This document shows positions 47,401-57,429 of a stretch of 64,000 bases of DNA, one piece after another; position 1 is the first letter of the stretch, and every line of letters begins with the position of its first letter. The stretch is from Costus lasius (lineage: Eukaryota > Streptophyta > Magnoliopsida > Zingiberales > Costaceae). The position numbers were made by a program, and so were the translations under genes. The notes below the pieces were generated by a model, which saw nothing but the letters and a program-made list of their open reading frames with translations, was not told the origin of the DNA and did not search any database. The stretch spans positions 48,706,507-48,770,506 of the forward strand of contig CM050449.1 of the NCBI GenBank assembly GCA_027563935.2, written 5' to 3'.

Positions 47401-48296
47401 ATCTAGGAGAAGCAGCCTATGTGTTAGGTGTGAAGATCTACTGGGATAGATCTAAGAGGCTTCTCGGGCTGTGCCAAAGTACTTACATCGATAAAGTCCT
47501 GGAGAGATTCCATTTAGAGAAGTCTAAACATGGATATCTTCCAGTCAGACATGGTCTGAATCTTTCGAAGAGTCAGTGTCCACAAACACAGACTGAGAAA
47601 GATGAAATGGACAATACGCCTTATGCTTCGGCTATTGGGTCCATTATGTATGCGATGTTATGTACTCGCCCAGACGTCGCTTACGGGTTAAGCGTGACCA
47701 GTCGATTCCAAAGTAATCCAGGACAGGCGCACTGGATTGCAGTCAAGAACATTATAAAATATCTGCGGAGGACCAAAGATATGTTCTTGATATATGGTGG
47801 TCAGGAAGAACTCAGTATAGAGGGATATACTGACGCTTCGTTCCAGTCAGACCAGGATGATTTCCGATCGCAATCAGGCTATGTCTTTAGCTTGAATGGT
47901 GGAGCAGTGGTGTGGAAGAGTTTCAAACAGTCAACTGTTGCTGATTCCACAACAGAAGCCGAGTATGTTGCAGCCTCGGAAGCATCCAAGGAGGCAGTGT
48001 GGATTCGTAAGTTCGTGAGAGAACTTGGTGTTGTTCCTTCGAGTGCAGATCCTTTGGTTATCTTCTGTGATAACACTGGAGCAATCGCACAAGCAAAGGA
48101 ACCACGGTCGCACCAGAAGTCCAAGCACATACAGAGACGGTTTCACTTGATCCGGGAGATCATTGATCGAGGCGAGATCAAAATATGCAAGGTTCATACA
48201 GACGACAATCTGGCTGACCCGCTTACCAAGCCTCTGGCGCAGCAGAAGCATGAGAAGCACTGTAATAATATGGGTTTGAGGTTTCTCAACCATTAG
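44403..48296 (+). CDS. Copia-4 gag-pol polyprotein, intact, 1297 aa
   Basis: One open frame with the complete Ty1/copia set, in order: Gag with CX2CX4HX4C knuckle (residues 243-256), aspartic protease with DTACGVHIC, integrase with HHCC and DDE residues as in Copia-1 shifted by three, basic RRSGRIRRQPERY linker, reverse transcriptase with YVDD, and RNase H with GYTDAS. Two possible starts exist: ATG at 44403 (MNTMSF) and the ATG three codons later, which is the only one in Copia-1; the second is the conserved one. Differences from Copia-1 are mostly single residues. One oddity is a cysteine at the position where Copia-1 has arginine just before the second integrase aspartate (ALCSDRGG versus ALRSDRGG). 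With nearly identical LTRs it is probably recently active. Confidence 0.96.
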   Translation: MNTMSFNVRSLLEREKFAGPNFSDWFGHLKIVLKAERKLYVLETAIPPQPAANAARAVRDAYEKHVNDSIDVACLMLASMTPPLQRQHEDMLAIEIIANLKMLYAAQARTERYNLTKLFFQSKLAEGSPVGAHVLKMIGHKEALEKLGHTVNQELAVDIILQSLPPSFDAFIINFNMNKIDCTPAELLNMLLTTEETLKGKPSTSVLMVPFRNKKKGKKGKAPVKNYSKALKQKVKRSKDNRCFHCGQLGHWKKDCKALQGDKRGSIASGSGINVTEVMVSSSSISWVLDTACGVHICSNVQELKRRRQVGQHEVDLRVGNGARVAAVAVGDYFISLPSGIVLELNNCYFVPSITKNIISIPALVRKGFAFECNISKRVLSVDNIVYATGSINNGLYMLDMENSIQNIDNKKAKYADDSTLLWHSRLGHINEKRIKRLHDHGLLGSFSYEEFDTCKACLMGKMTKSPFPNKGQRASGLLDLIHSDVCGPFSKHARGGYQYFITFTDDFSRYGYVYLMRHKSESFDKFKEFKNEVQNQLGRNIKALCSDRGGEYLSREFTDYLKECGIISQLTPPGTPQWNGVSERRNRTLLDMVRSMMSQATLPYSFWGFALETAAKVLNRVPSKAVSKTPYELWYEKQPSLTFIRIWGCEAYVKKLASGKLESRSEKCIFVGYPKETKGYYFYDPKENKVFVARTAIFLEKEFLLQEASGREIKLDENPEGGQSSQVQLDEPEPVDQVIEQPEAQITREPRRSGRIRRQPERYDGVYIIDNDEPLTYADAVSGPESARWLDAMRAEMDSMSDNQVWDLVDPPPGVIPIGCKWIFKKKIDMDGNVLTYKGRLVAKGFKQIYGIDYDETFSPVAMFKSIRILFAIAAYYDYEIWQMDVKTAFLNGNLDEDVYMTQPEGFTNPADRHKICKLKKSIYGLKQASRSWNIRFDESISEFGFIKNEDDPCVYKRFSGNVITFLILYVDDILIIGNDIPELHAVKAWLGKCFQMKDLGEAAYVLGVKIYWDRSKRLLGLCQSTYIDKVLERFHLEKSKHGYLPVRHGLNLSKSQCPQTQTEKDEMDNTPYASAIGSIMYAMLCTRPDVAYGLSVTSRFQSNPGQAHWIAVKNIIKYLRRTKDMFLIYGGQEELSIEGYTDASFQSDQDDFRSQSGYVFSLNGGAVVWKSFKQSTVADSTTEAEYVAASEASKEAVWIRKFVRELGVVPSSADPLVIFCDNTGAIAQAKEPRSHQKSKHIQRRFHLIREIIDRGEIKICKVHTDDNLADPLTKPLAQQKHEKHCNNMGLRFLNH

Positions 48297-48316
48297 ATTA
48301 AGTGCAAGTGGGAGAT

Positions 48317-50037
48317 TGTTGGAGTATGCCCTTAAGGCTAATGTTTGAGGCCTTGGGATTGTACAAGTATCATGTAATAAACTCTTATGTTTATAAAGGC
48401 ATGGTTATTATTCAGGTTGTTACCTTGTCTGCAATAATAAGTGTACTACTGAATAATGTCTCAAAGCTGTTCAGCTAGGCTGACAGGCTCTATGTCCTTA
48501 GTCGAGATATCTGGGTGAACATGAGACAGCCTTGATATGATTGAGACTAATATGTGTGCTAATCTTATAGGATGCTTCGAGCATGGAATAAGATGTAGAA
48601 TCATGGGTACATTGGATGTACTGGACAGACCCTTCTAGGATATTCAATTGTTTGTCACAATGTGAATAATCCTTGATAGCAGCAAGTGGCACATGTCCTT
48701 CGACTTGAGATCACTTGTGTTTCTAAATGATGATTGTCATTGTTTTGAGGTAGTTCAATATCATTTGAAACATAATGATTATAGACTATCTTGGATGATG
48801 AGCTTGAGTCAGGTTAGGACACTAGTGATAGATAAAGGATTGCCGTCTCCTTGTTCAAGGAGTGTGATGTTCTAAAGGGCCCCCCTGTATGAGATGATTG
48901 AGATAGTGTATGGCCATACCCAGATGACTATGATCATCTGATCTAATCATGCTCATCATATTGGAGTTACAGGCTTGACATGCTTGTCCAATAAGAACAT
49001 CCAGTGGCAAAGGAAACATGCATGCCTCGTGAGTTTGATTCACACTTATGCTGTGGTTTGGGTGTAGTCTTGGAAGACTCTTTCTTTTATATCGGGAGAC
49101 AGTGATGTGTTGCTAGATACCCCTCACTGATCGTGATAACGTAAGTTATCGTTACCGACATTTAAAGGAAACCCTCAGGGTCGCACAATTTGATGATATG
49201 GCTTACTTGAGTCAGATCGTGTGGACTGAATTGTTTCGGTTCAGTTTAAAGGAGTTTAAACTCTGATTGTAAGTGAGATCCAGTCTGATCATGTTTGATT
49301 GATTAGGGCTTGAGATCGGTAAGCTTCGATCGAGAGTATTGATGCAAGATCGGTGAGATCAAGAGCATCATGAGATGAACGGTTAGATTGGAAACCTTAG
49401 GGTTTGGTTGATCTAGACCGATTGGCTTGGTTTGGTCTTTGAACCAAATTGGTTTGGACCAATTTGGATTGAACCGGTTCACATGGGTGAACCCATGGTT
49501 CGATCCATAAAGCGTTTTGGGCGGTTTGCTAGAAGTGAGAATGCATGGCTTAATGGATTTTCCAATTTTGGAAAGTCATTGAGCGCATGTCTCCTTGAAA
49601 CGCCAAAAACGGCTTGAAGGCTCATTGAACTCTTGTCTCCTTGCTCTTGCTCGACGCGACTTGAGAGAATTCGGGTGTGGACGACAAGAGAAGGACCGGC
49701 CAACCAAAGGAAGTGATCATCTCTTCTCTTTACTCGATCAAGGACAACTCTTGGAACCTTGCTAGCACAAGGAGCACCAAGGAAGTGAGCGCATCCTCAT
49801 CTTGTGTGCGCATCTTGTGGAGGAGACCCCTATTCGATCTCTTCTTCCAAGCCGACCTCCAACTCTATGGCTATGGTATAGATCTGAACTCATTCAAGTT
49901 GATCATATGCTCATGCTAAAATCGTTGAAAACACATGCTTCCGCTTGCAAAGTTATGCGCCACCCCCCTTAGTGTTTTCGCCTCCCTCTTGAAAGGGGTT
50001 TCACATGCTTGCGCTCCCCCTTGAAGGGGACCCTACA
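48317..50037 (+). repeat. 3' LTR of Copia-4
   Basis: Same length as the 5' LTR and identical except one base by eye. Preceded by the GCAAGTGGGAGAT polypurine region (48304-48316). Confidence 0.96.
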
Positions 50038-50042
50038 TTATT
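50038..50042. other. Target site duplication of Copia-4, right copy
   Basis: TTATT, matching 40901-40905; element D sequence then continues with TCCCATTTAATC. Confidence 0.93.
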
Positions 50043-50364
50043 TCCCATTTAATCATTAACCTATCTATTGATTAACTGATTAATTAGCACTTGACCCCTA
50101 GTCCTCGTGGGATTGATACTTTTTATTACGCGATAGACTGTGCACTTGCGGTAGCAGCCAATCAAGTTTAGGCCTTATCATATTTTTGGTGCCGTTGCGG
50201 GGGACTAGGTTGCCAATATTAACAAGATTAGAAAATTAATAGACTAGGTTTGGTTAGATTTTATTTACCTCTTATTTTGTTTACTTACTATTTCTTTGCT
50301 TTTTGTTTTTAGTTGTAGTTTTTGATTGGTGCGGTGCTACTAATCTCTTTTGTCAAGGTACTTG
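50043..50364 (+). repeat. Tandem duplication in element D, second unit (remainder)
   Basis: Continues the second duplication unit after Copia-4. It includes a second LTR tail ending CCTTATCA (50180) and a second, altered primer site at 50187-50204 (TGGTGCCGTTGCGGGGGA, two changes). It ends at TACTTG just before the gag start. Confidence 0.85.
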
Positions 50365-50367
50365 TTT

Positions 50368-50925
50368 ATGCCTAGGAATACTGTTCGAACTGGGAAACTT
50401 GTACCTAGAGATCCGAAGATAGAGCGTACCTTCCGTCTGGTTAGAAGAAACTTAAAAAGGTTGAAGCTTGAAGGACAAATTTCTGACAACCAAATAATGG
50501 AAGTCAATGCGAATCGCTCTCTGAAGGACTTTGCAGCACCCACCATCTCTAGTGTACACTCGAGCATATCACGGCCGGCCATCGAAGCTAACAACTTCGA
50601 GATCAAGCCATCCCTTGTAAAAATGGTGCATCATAACCAATTTAGTGGAGCAGCCACTGATGATCCTAACATTCACTTGTCAATTTTCCTAGAATACTGC
50701 GACACTCTTAAAATTAATGGTGCCCACCCTGATGCTACTAAACTATGGCTTTTCCTTTTTTTCTCTCAGGGACGGAGCCAGGACGTGGTTGCAATCTTTA
50801 CCGCAGGGCTCTATCATAATGTGGGAACAATTATCTCAAGCTTTTATGTCAAAGTATTTCCCACCGAGCAAAACAGCCTAGCTCAGAAATCAAATCACCA
50901 ATTTTGCCCAACGAGATGGAGAGTC
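50368..50925 (+). pseudogene. Athila-like gag of element D, N-terminal part
   Basis: Starts at the ATG at 50368 (MPRNTVRTGK). It shows the Athila-type Gag pattern, with RPAIEANNFEIKP, HLSIFLEYCDTLKI and, after a one-base shift in a T run near 50760, the phrase ARTWLQSLPQGS in another frame. In that second frame a TAG lies near 50878. The segment ends at the GAGTC where the chromovirus-like element inserted; gag resumes at 59086. It aligns with element C gag but has no plastid insert. Confidence 0.85.
50921..50925. other. Target site duplication of the chromovirus-like element, left copy
   Basis: GAGTC, repeated at 59081-59085. Confidence 0.93.
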
Positions 50926-52640
50926 TGATGTGGGACCAAGGCGGGATCCTCGGAGGTCCGCCCGGGTTCGAAAGAAGCCCTCTAGGTATGGCTATCCTAG
51001 CCCCTAGACATGGCTTCCTTAGGACCCCATTTTGCTTGTTTTGTATTAGATTAGGGTGCATCATGTGGTAGGTTAGATCCACCTTCCAATTACACCATGT
51101 AGTTACATTTCTAGGTTCCGCCACTTATGTATGGTAGGATTAGTGCATGCAATTGATGTAATAGATTAGGTCAACTCCATTTTGGGACTTAAGCTAAGAT
51201 CAGGTCTAGCTCTATCAAGGAGGCGCCAAGCTCAAACCCAACCCATCTTGAAGGGCACCCTCAACAAATCCACCCAAGTTTCCACCATCCAAGTTGGCAT
51301 CCATGTGGAGTTATTTGTCCTCATCCTCAACCGCCACTTTCCCTTGGGAGCAAAGGGAACCAAGCCAGCCACTTCTCAGCTTTCTACAGCCCCAAAGAAG
51401 GAGTCATGCCAGCCCATCAAAGCAAAGAAGCAACCGGCAGCCTCCCCCTTACAAGTGCAGGTTGCTGCCCCCCCCCCCCTATTTAGGGAATTGCTGCTGT
51501 TCTCACCACCCAAAGCCACCAGCAGGTCAGCCTTTGCAGCAGCTCAAGACTCACTCTTTCCACTTGAAGAAACGCTCCAAGAGAAGCCCTAGAAGACCAG
51601 TCCACAAATGGGGAAAACTCAGCCTTCTATGCGCCAGCTCCTTGTACCAATTGTTTGTTGAATGCTTAGCTTGCATATGCGCCAAAGGACCTGTTTCCTT
51701 GCTTGGCTTTGCTATTATAACCTTGTAACTTCTTGGACAGAAGGTACAGTTGAATACTTTTGAAAAACTTCTGAAGTGTGTCTTCAAGGGTGTGTGTCAC
51801 CTCAACTCCCCCCCCCCTCTTCCAACCCTAGCCGAGAGTTCCCCTCCTCTTCCCTTCTTCAATCTTCTCCCCACTTGTTCAAGCCCTGAAGTAGGAAGCT
51901 CACGCCCACCCTCTCCACCAGCCTTGAAGAGTCTCTAACCATGAGGAGGAGCTGGACCAAGCTGTGGATCAAATGGTGACCCCCTCACCATGCCGAGACC
52001 AAGGGACTTCCCCAAGCTAGATAAGTCCTTCTTTACTTTGGTTGCTGTTCTCTTGATGTTTTGAGCACCTACCTGCACTTACGTTGAACCCTCACAGGTG
52101 GCGTAAGGTCTTGGAACATGTCAAGCGCATTTCCCTCCCTTCTCCTCTAAGCTAGTTAGTCCCAAATGTGTTAGCAAGGGAATTTGGAGGCTAATCTCCC
52201 CCTTGATTGTTCTTGTAACTTGGCCTCGTAATATTCTTTCAAATACTCACCCACGCATGTGTAGGAATGCTGTAATGCCATGGTTGTAAGCTCATAGGGC
52301 CCTACTTCGTGAGTTCAACCATTGGACCGGTGAAGAACGGTAAGTTCGCCCTTTCTATTCTCAGAGGGCGCAAGGTGAGCCTCTCCCCTAGAATAGTGTT
52401 GTTTTTCAAGCTCTAGATTGCATGCTAGGTTTCAATTTCGGTTTTAACACTTGCCTTAGACTTGCATGATAGGATTTAATTTCAGTTTGCTACTTGCCTA
52501 GTTTCGGTTTTACCTACAAAATACCAAAACAAGCTATTTTCAACTACGTTAGCTTAAAGGGATTCTTTAACCTATACTTAACTAGCAAAATGTTTTCAAA
52601 TCGCGTTGTTTGAATGTGTGCATGCCGGCGACCCCCATCA
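50926..52640 (+). repeat. 5' LTR of the chromovirus-like element
   Basis: TGATGTGGGACC to CCCCCATCA. Contains C tracts of 12 (51478-51489) and 10 bases and a GA/CT-rich middle. A 136-codon open frame inside it has no recognised domain. Confidence 0.94.
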
Positions 52641-52643
52641 TCT

Positions 52644-52655
52644 TGGTATCAGAGC
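52644..52655 (+). other. Primer-binding site of the chromovirus-like element
   Basis: TGGTATCAGAGC three bases after the LTR, initiator tRNA-Met type. Confidence 0.93.
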
Positions 52656-52799
52656 TAGGCTCTTAGAGTAGGATTTTATAAGACCAAAAATTTATTTTCC
52701 TACTACTAAGACGATTTGGAACTAGGTGTTTGAAAGAAGTTGATTAACTATATCTTATCACCTTAGGGTCTATTTTCCAAACTCTACTAGTTTTTGAAA

Positions 52800-53882
52800 A
52801 TGGCTACTAGATCCGGTGCTCCCTATGGCCTCAATCAAGCTATTGACCATGAGGTGAGTGCCCTGTCAATTGATATGGCCTCCATTAAAGAAACCCTAGC
52901 ATCCCTTCAACACTCTATAGGTGTCATAGACAATAGGCTTAACACCCTAGAGTCTAACTCTAAGATGGATCCCCCAAACACTAGCCGGCCCAATAGTGGA
53001 TCCCACACAAGGGAACCAAATGACCTAGGGCCTCCATCTCACACCCCTAGAGTCACTCATGCTCAAACCGAATGGGAAGGACCCTATGCCCAACAACCAC
53101 CCTATCATAGACCTAGAGATCATGATGTGCAACGTGCCATCAAGATCAACCCTCCTACTTTTGGAGGATCCCTTAACCCTAAGGAGTTTCTAGATTGGAC
53201 CACAAAGCTAGATCAATACTTTGACTATAGCCTTATGCACAATGAAAGTAAGGTTAGGTTCACAAAGTGCTTACTAGAAGGACCCACTAGACTCTACTGG
53301 ACCCATGTCGAGAGAACCATAGAAAGGGATGGTAAGCCACCCGTTGAGTCTTGGGATGAAATGAAACTCCTACTTAGGCAAAAGTATGTCCCTCCCGGCT
53401 TCATGCAAAAGCTTAAGGACGAACTCGGTAGTCACACTCAAGGCTCCTCTACAGTAGAAGCTTACCAAACCAAGTTAGAAGAGCTTCTCATTAGGTGTGA
53501 GGTCAATGAAGATCCGGGTATGATTCTGAGCAGATTCAAGAATGGCCTTAGACCTGACATTAAAAGGGCTTTGACCTATTTCCAATTAGACACTCCCGAG
53601 AAAGCCTACCAAAGGGCCATAGAAGTGGAACAAGAACTTAAGAATAGAAAGGAGACTCTCCCTCCCCGGCCTATCTATAGGCCCACTCCTATGCCCCAGC
53701 CTTCCAGCTCAAATCCCAAACCTAGGCCTACTCAACCTATAGACAACTCCACCATCACTTGTTATAACTGTAGGCAAAGGGGACACCTTGCAAAGGACTG
53801 CCAAAAGAAGGTCATGGTCCTAACTGAGGAACATGTAGACCCTGAACCCACCCTTGAGGGGGGACCCTGGTCAAGAGATTGA
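52800..53882 (+). CDS. Gag of the chromovirus-like element
   Basis: Starts at the ATG at 52800 ([11 protein letters not shown]), about 160 bp after the LTR. An N-terminal coiled-coil-like region is followed by a proline-rich stretch and the retrotransposon Gag core ([32 protein letters not shown], and the [17 protein letters not shown] region). A zinc knuckle [14 protein letters not shown] lies near the end. The frame runs into a run of six G (53858-53863) and stops at 53880-53882; the pol frame overlaps it and begins in the same place. In related chromoviruses gag and pol are usually one frame, so this is probably a one-base change in the G run, though a programmed shift cannot be excluded by eye. 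Confidence 0.9.
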   Translation: MATRSGAPYGLNQAIDHEVSALSIDMASIKETLASLQHSIGVIDNRLNTLESNSKMDPPNTSRPNSGSHTREPNDLGPPSHTPRVTHAQTEWEGPYAQQPPYHRPRDHDVQRAIKINPPTFGGSLNPKEFLDWTTKLDQYFDYSLMHNESKVRFTKCLLEGPTRLYWTHVERTIERDGKPPVESWDEMKLLLRQKYVPPGFMQKLKDELGSHTQGSSTVEAYQTKLEELLIRCEVNEDPGMILSRFKNGLRPDIKRALTYFQLDTPEKAYQRAIEVEQELKNRKETLPPRPIYRPTPMPQPSSSNPKPRPTQPIDNSTITCYNCRQRGHLAKDCQKKVMVLTEEHVDPEPTLEGGPWSRD

Positions 53883-56800
53883 AATCAATGACTATGATAG
53901 TAGCGATGACATCTTCAACACCTTAGGGGTAGTTAGATGTACCCTTGTCAAGCCTACCCCCACTGAAGACTGGCGTCGGACCAGCATCTTCCACACTTAC
54001 ACCAAATGCCATGGTCACATGTGCAAGGTGGTAATTGATGGGGGAAGCAGTCTCAATGCTGTCTCCCACATAGGTGCCACCAAATTAAATCTCAAAATGG
54101 AACCCCGACCTAGCCCCTACAACATTTCCTGGGTCAACCAAACTAGCGTCCCAGTAACCCATAGATGCCTCGTGCCTATCCAGTTTGGCACATATGAGGA
54201 CAAGGTGTGGTGTGACGTCCTTACTATGGATGTAGCCCAAATCCTTTTAGGACGCCCCTGGCTATATGACATGGATGTTGTCCACTACGGTAGGACCAAC
54301 ACCTATGTCTTTAACCATAAGGACCAAAAGATTAGACTAAAACCCTCTCTTCCCAAAGAACTTAGAGCTACAACTAGTAAGGGTAAGGTAGAGGAACCCA
54401 AGAATAGTCGGCCCACCATTCAGCTTATAAGACCCCAAACCTTCACTAAGGAGATTGTAGCAGATCAACTCCTTTATACCTTAGTCATCAAAGAAATCAA
54501 CCTTGAATCAGGAGAGAAACCCTCCCCAGAAGTAGAATCCTTGCTCCAAGAATTTAGTGAGCTCACTCCCGAGGACCTCCCTGAAGGACTGCCACCCCTT
54601 AGGGATATACAACATGCCATAGACCTAGTACCTGGGTCTTCTCTTCCCAACCTACCCCACTATAGGATGAACCCTACCGAACATGCGGAGCTTAAGAGAC
54701 AAGTAGATGACTTAATGTGTAAGGGATACATAAGGGAAAGCCTAAGCCCCTGTGCCGTCCCAGCCCTCCTTACCCCAAAGAAGGATGGCAGCTGGCGCAT
54801 GTGTATAGATTGTAGAGCCATCAATAAGATTACTATCAAATATAAGTTCCCCATACCTAGACTTGATGACATGCTAGATATGTTGGTAGGATCCAAGTGG
54901 TTCTCCAAGCTTGACCTTAGGAGTGGGTACCATCAAGTCAGGATAAGGGAAGGGAATGAGTGGAAGACCGCTTTCAAAACCAAAGACGGTCTATATGAGT
55001 GGTTAGTCATGCCTTTTGGGCTAACCAATTCCCCTTCCACATTTATGAGGCTCATGACCCAAGTGCTTAGACCCTACATAGGATAATTCTTAGTTGTGTA
55101 CTTTGATGACATACTTATCTATAGTAAGTCACAGGAGGAACACTTAGAGCACTTAAGGCAAACCCTAACCCTCCTTAGAGATGAAAAGCTTTATGTCAAT
55201 CTGAAAAAGTGTTCTTTCCTATCTCCCAAAGTTGTCTTTCTAGGGTTCATTGTTTCCGATTTAGGGCTTCAAGCTGATCCATCCAAGGTCCAAGCCATTC
55301 TAGACTGGCCAGAGCCTAAAACCCTTACTGAAGTTAGGAGTTTCCATGGCCTTGCTACCTTCTACCGTAGGTTTATATGGAATTTCAGCACCATAGTAGC
55401 CCCCATCACCAATTGCATGAAGCAAGGGGACTTTAGTTGGACTAAGTCTGCCAGTCGGGCTTTCACTGAACTTAAGAGTAGGATGACCTCTGCCCCTGTT
55501 TTAAGATTGCCTGACTTTGGCAAGGTCTTTGAGGTTGATTGCGATGCTTCCGGCATTGGCATAGGGGGAACCCTCAGCCAAGAAGGTCACCCTATTGCCT
55601 TCTTCAGTGAAAAGCTGAATGAGGCCAAGCAGAAGTACTCAACCTACGACAAAGAGTTTTATGCCGTGGTTCAATCCTTAAGGCATTGGCGGCACTACCT
55701 TCTCCACCATGAGTTTACCTTAAATAGTGATCACCAAGCCCTGTCTTACCTTAGCGCCCAAAGGAAACTCAACGCTAGACATGCCAAGTGGGTAGAATAT
55801 CTACAACAGTACACTTTTGTCTTAAAACACAAGTCTGGAGTTAACAACAAAGTTGCTGATGCTTTAAGTAGGGTAGTCTTCGTTTTGCAAATTATGCATG
55901 CTGAGCTTATAGGATTTGAGCATATGAAAGCTGCCTACCTCGATTGCCTAGATTTTTCTACTATCTATGCTGATATGACTAGAGATGCTAGGAGTCACCC
56001 TCTGTACACCCTTAGGGATGGGTATCTTTTCCTTGGGCCGACACTTTGCGTGCCTAAGACCTCAATCCGGGATTTCCTAATTTGGGAACTCCATGGGGGA
56101 GGGTCCGCTGGGCACCACGGTCGAGAAAAGACCCGCGCTTTGGTAGAGGAGCGGTTCTTTTGGCCTAAACTCTACCGAGATGTGGCCAAGATAGTTAGGC
56201 ATTGTGGGACCTGTCAATCCACCAAGGTCCAGAAGCACAATTTTGGACTATACACCCCTTTGCCTATTCCCCAGGCACCATGGCAGGATATTAGTATGGA
56301 CTTTGTTCTAGGATTGCCTAGGACTGCTGCTAGGCATGACTCTATTTATGTTGTGGTAGACAGGTTCACCAAAATGGCACATTTCATACCTTGCACTAAG
56401 ACTACCGATGCCTCCCACATGGCCAGGCTCTTCTTTAGAGACCTTGTTAGGCTGCATGGTACCCCTCTCACTATAGTTTCGGATAGAGACACCAGGTTCG
56501 TTAGCCATTTTTGGAGGACTTTATGGGCCCTATTAGGTACAAAACTGAAGTTCTCGACGGCCTACCATCCCCAGACGGATGGGCAGACCGAAGTGGTCAA
56601 CAGATCACTTGGGAGCATTCTTAGGAGTCTCGTAGGAGAACACCCCAGTGATTGGGATAAGCTATTGCCCACAGCTGAATTCTCCTACAATAGTGTTCCA
56701 GACAGGACTACTGGTCTGTCTCATTTCCAGGCCAACTTAGGGTACCAACCTAATAAGCCCATTGATCTATTTGCTGCCCCTAAGCATTGCAAGACTTCTA

Positions 56801-57429
56801 TTTCGGCCCGAGATTATGCTTTCCATATTTCGCAGTTGCATCATGAGTTATTTAGCAAGATTCAGGATTCTGTTAATCAATATCGTGATGATACTAACAA
56901 ACGACGCCGAGAGAAGGTATTTTCTGTAGGGGATCAGGTAATGTTGCGGGTCCGTGAGGAGCGTGTCCAAGGGCACGGCCGTAAGTTGGACGCAAAAGGG
57001 ATCGGGCCCTTCACTATTTTGAAGAGGGTCAACAACAACGCCTATCTATTGGATCTGCCCCCAGAATTGGGGATATCCTCCACCATCAATGTGGAGGATC
57101 TGACGCTCTATCATCCGCCTCTCTCTATACAAGAACTAGACATCTGCCGCAAGCCAGAGATTGAGGCCATACTCGAGGACCAGACCCGACTCACCCCTGA
57201 TGAGGTACAGCTTTATTACCGCATCAAATTTACTGATGGTGAGGAGGCATGGCTCCCCGAGGATGAGCTTGCTAGGTCCGCACCTGAGCTTTTCCAAGGG
57301 TACAAAGACAATTCTCCAGAGGAGAATTCTTCTCACCCCGGGAGAGCTGATGTGGGACCAAGGCGGGATCTTCGGAGGTCCGCCCGGGTTCGAAAGAAGC
57401 CCTCTAGGTATGGCTATCCTAGTCCCTAG
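53854..57429 (+). pseudogene. Pol of the chromovirus-like element, with internal stop
   Basis: The protease has an [11 protein letters not shown] active site (Asp codon 54037-54039). The reverse transcriptase region follows. An in-frame TAA at 55084-55086 stands four codons before the YFDD catalytic motif (55099-55110). The same frame continues with RNase H (DCDASGIGIGG, then a YSTYDKEFYAVV segment), integrase zinc site (HHGREKTRAL...HCGTCQSTK), catalytic core (DFVLGLP, VSDRDTRF, DGQTEVVNRS) and a VKRVNNNAYLL-like SH3 region. A chromodomain-like tail comes after (about 57145-57300). The last 27 codons lie inside the 3' LTR and encode a basic RRSARVRKKPSRYGYPSP end. Because of the stop it is non-functional as annotated. 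Confidence 0.9.

Larger units (their letters stand above)
40906..50037 (+). mobile_element. Copia-4: complete, very young Ty1/copia element (9132 bp)
   Basis: Has all parts: TTATT duplications, two 1721-bp LTRs, initiator-Met primer site, leader, open polyprotein and polypurine tract. By eye the two LTRs differ at one position only (C at 42131, T at 49542). It interrupts the second unit of the element D duplication. This is the best candidate here for an element able to move. Confidence 0.97.
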
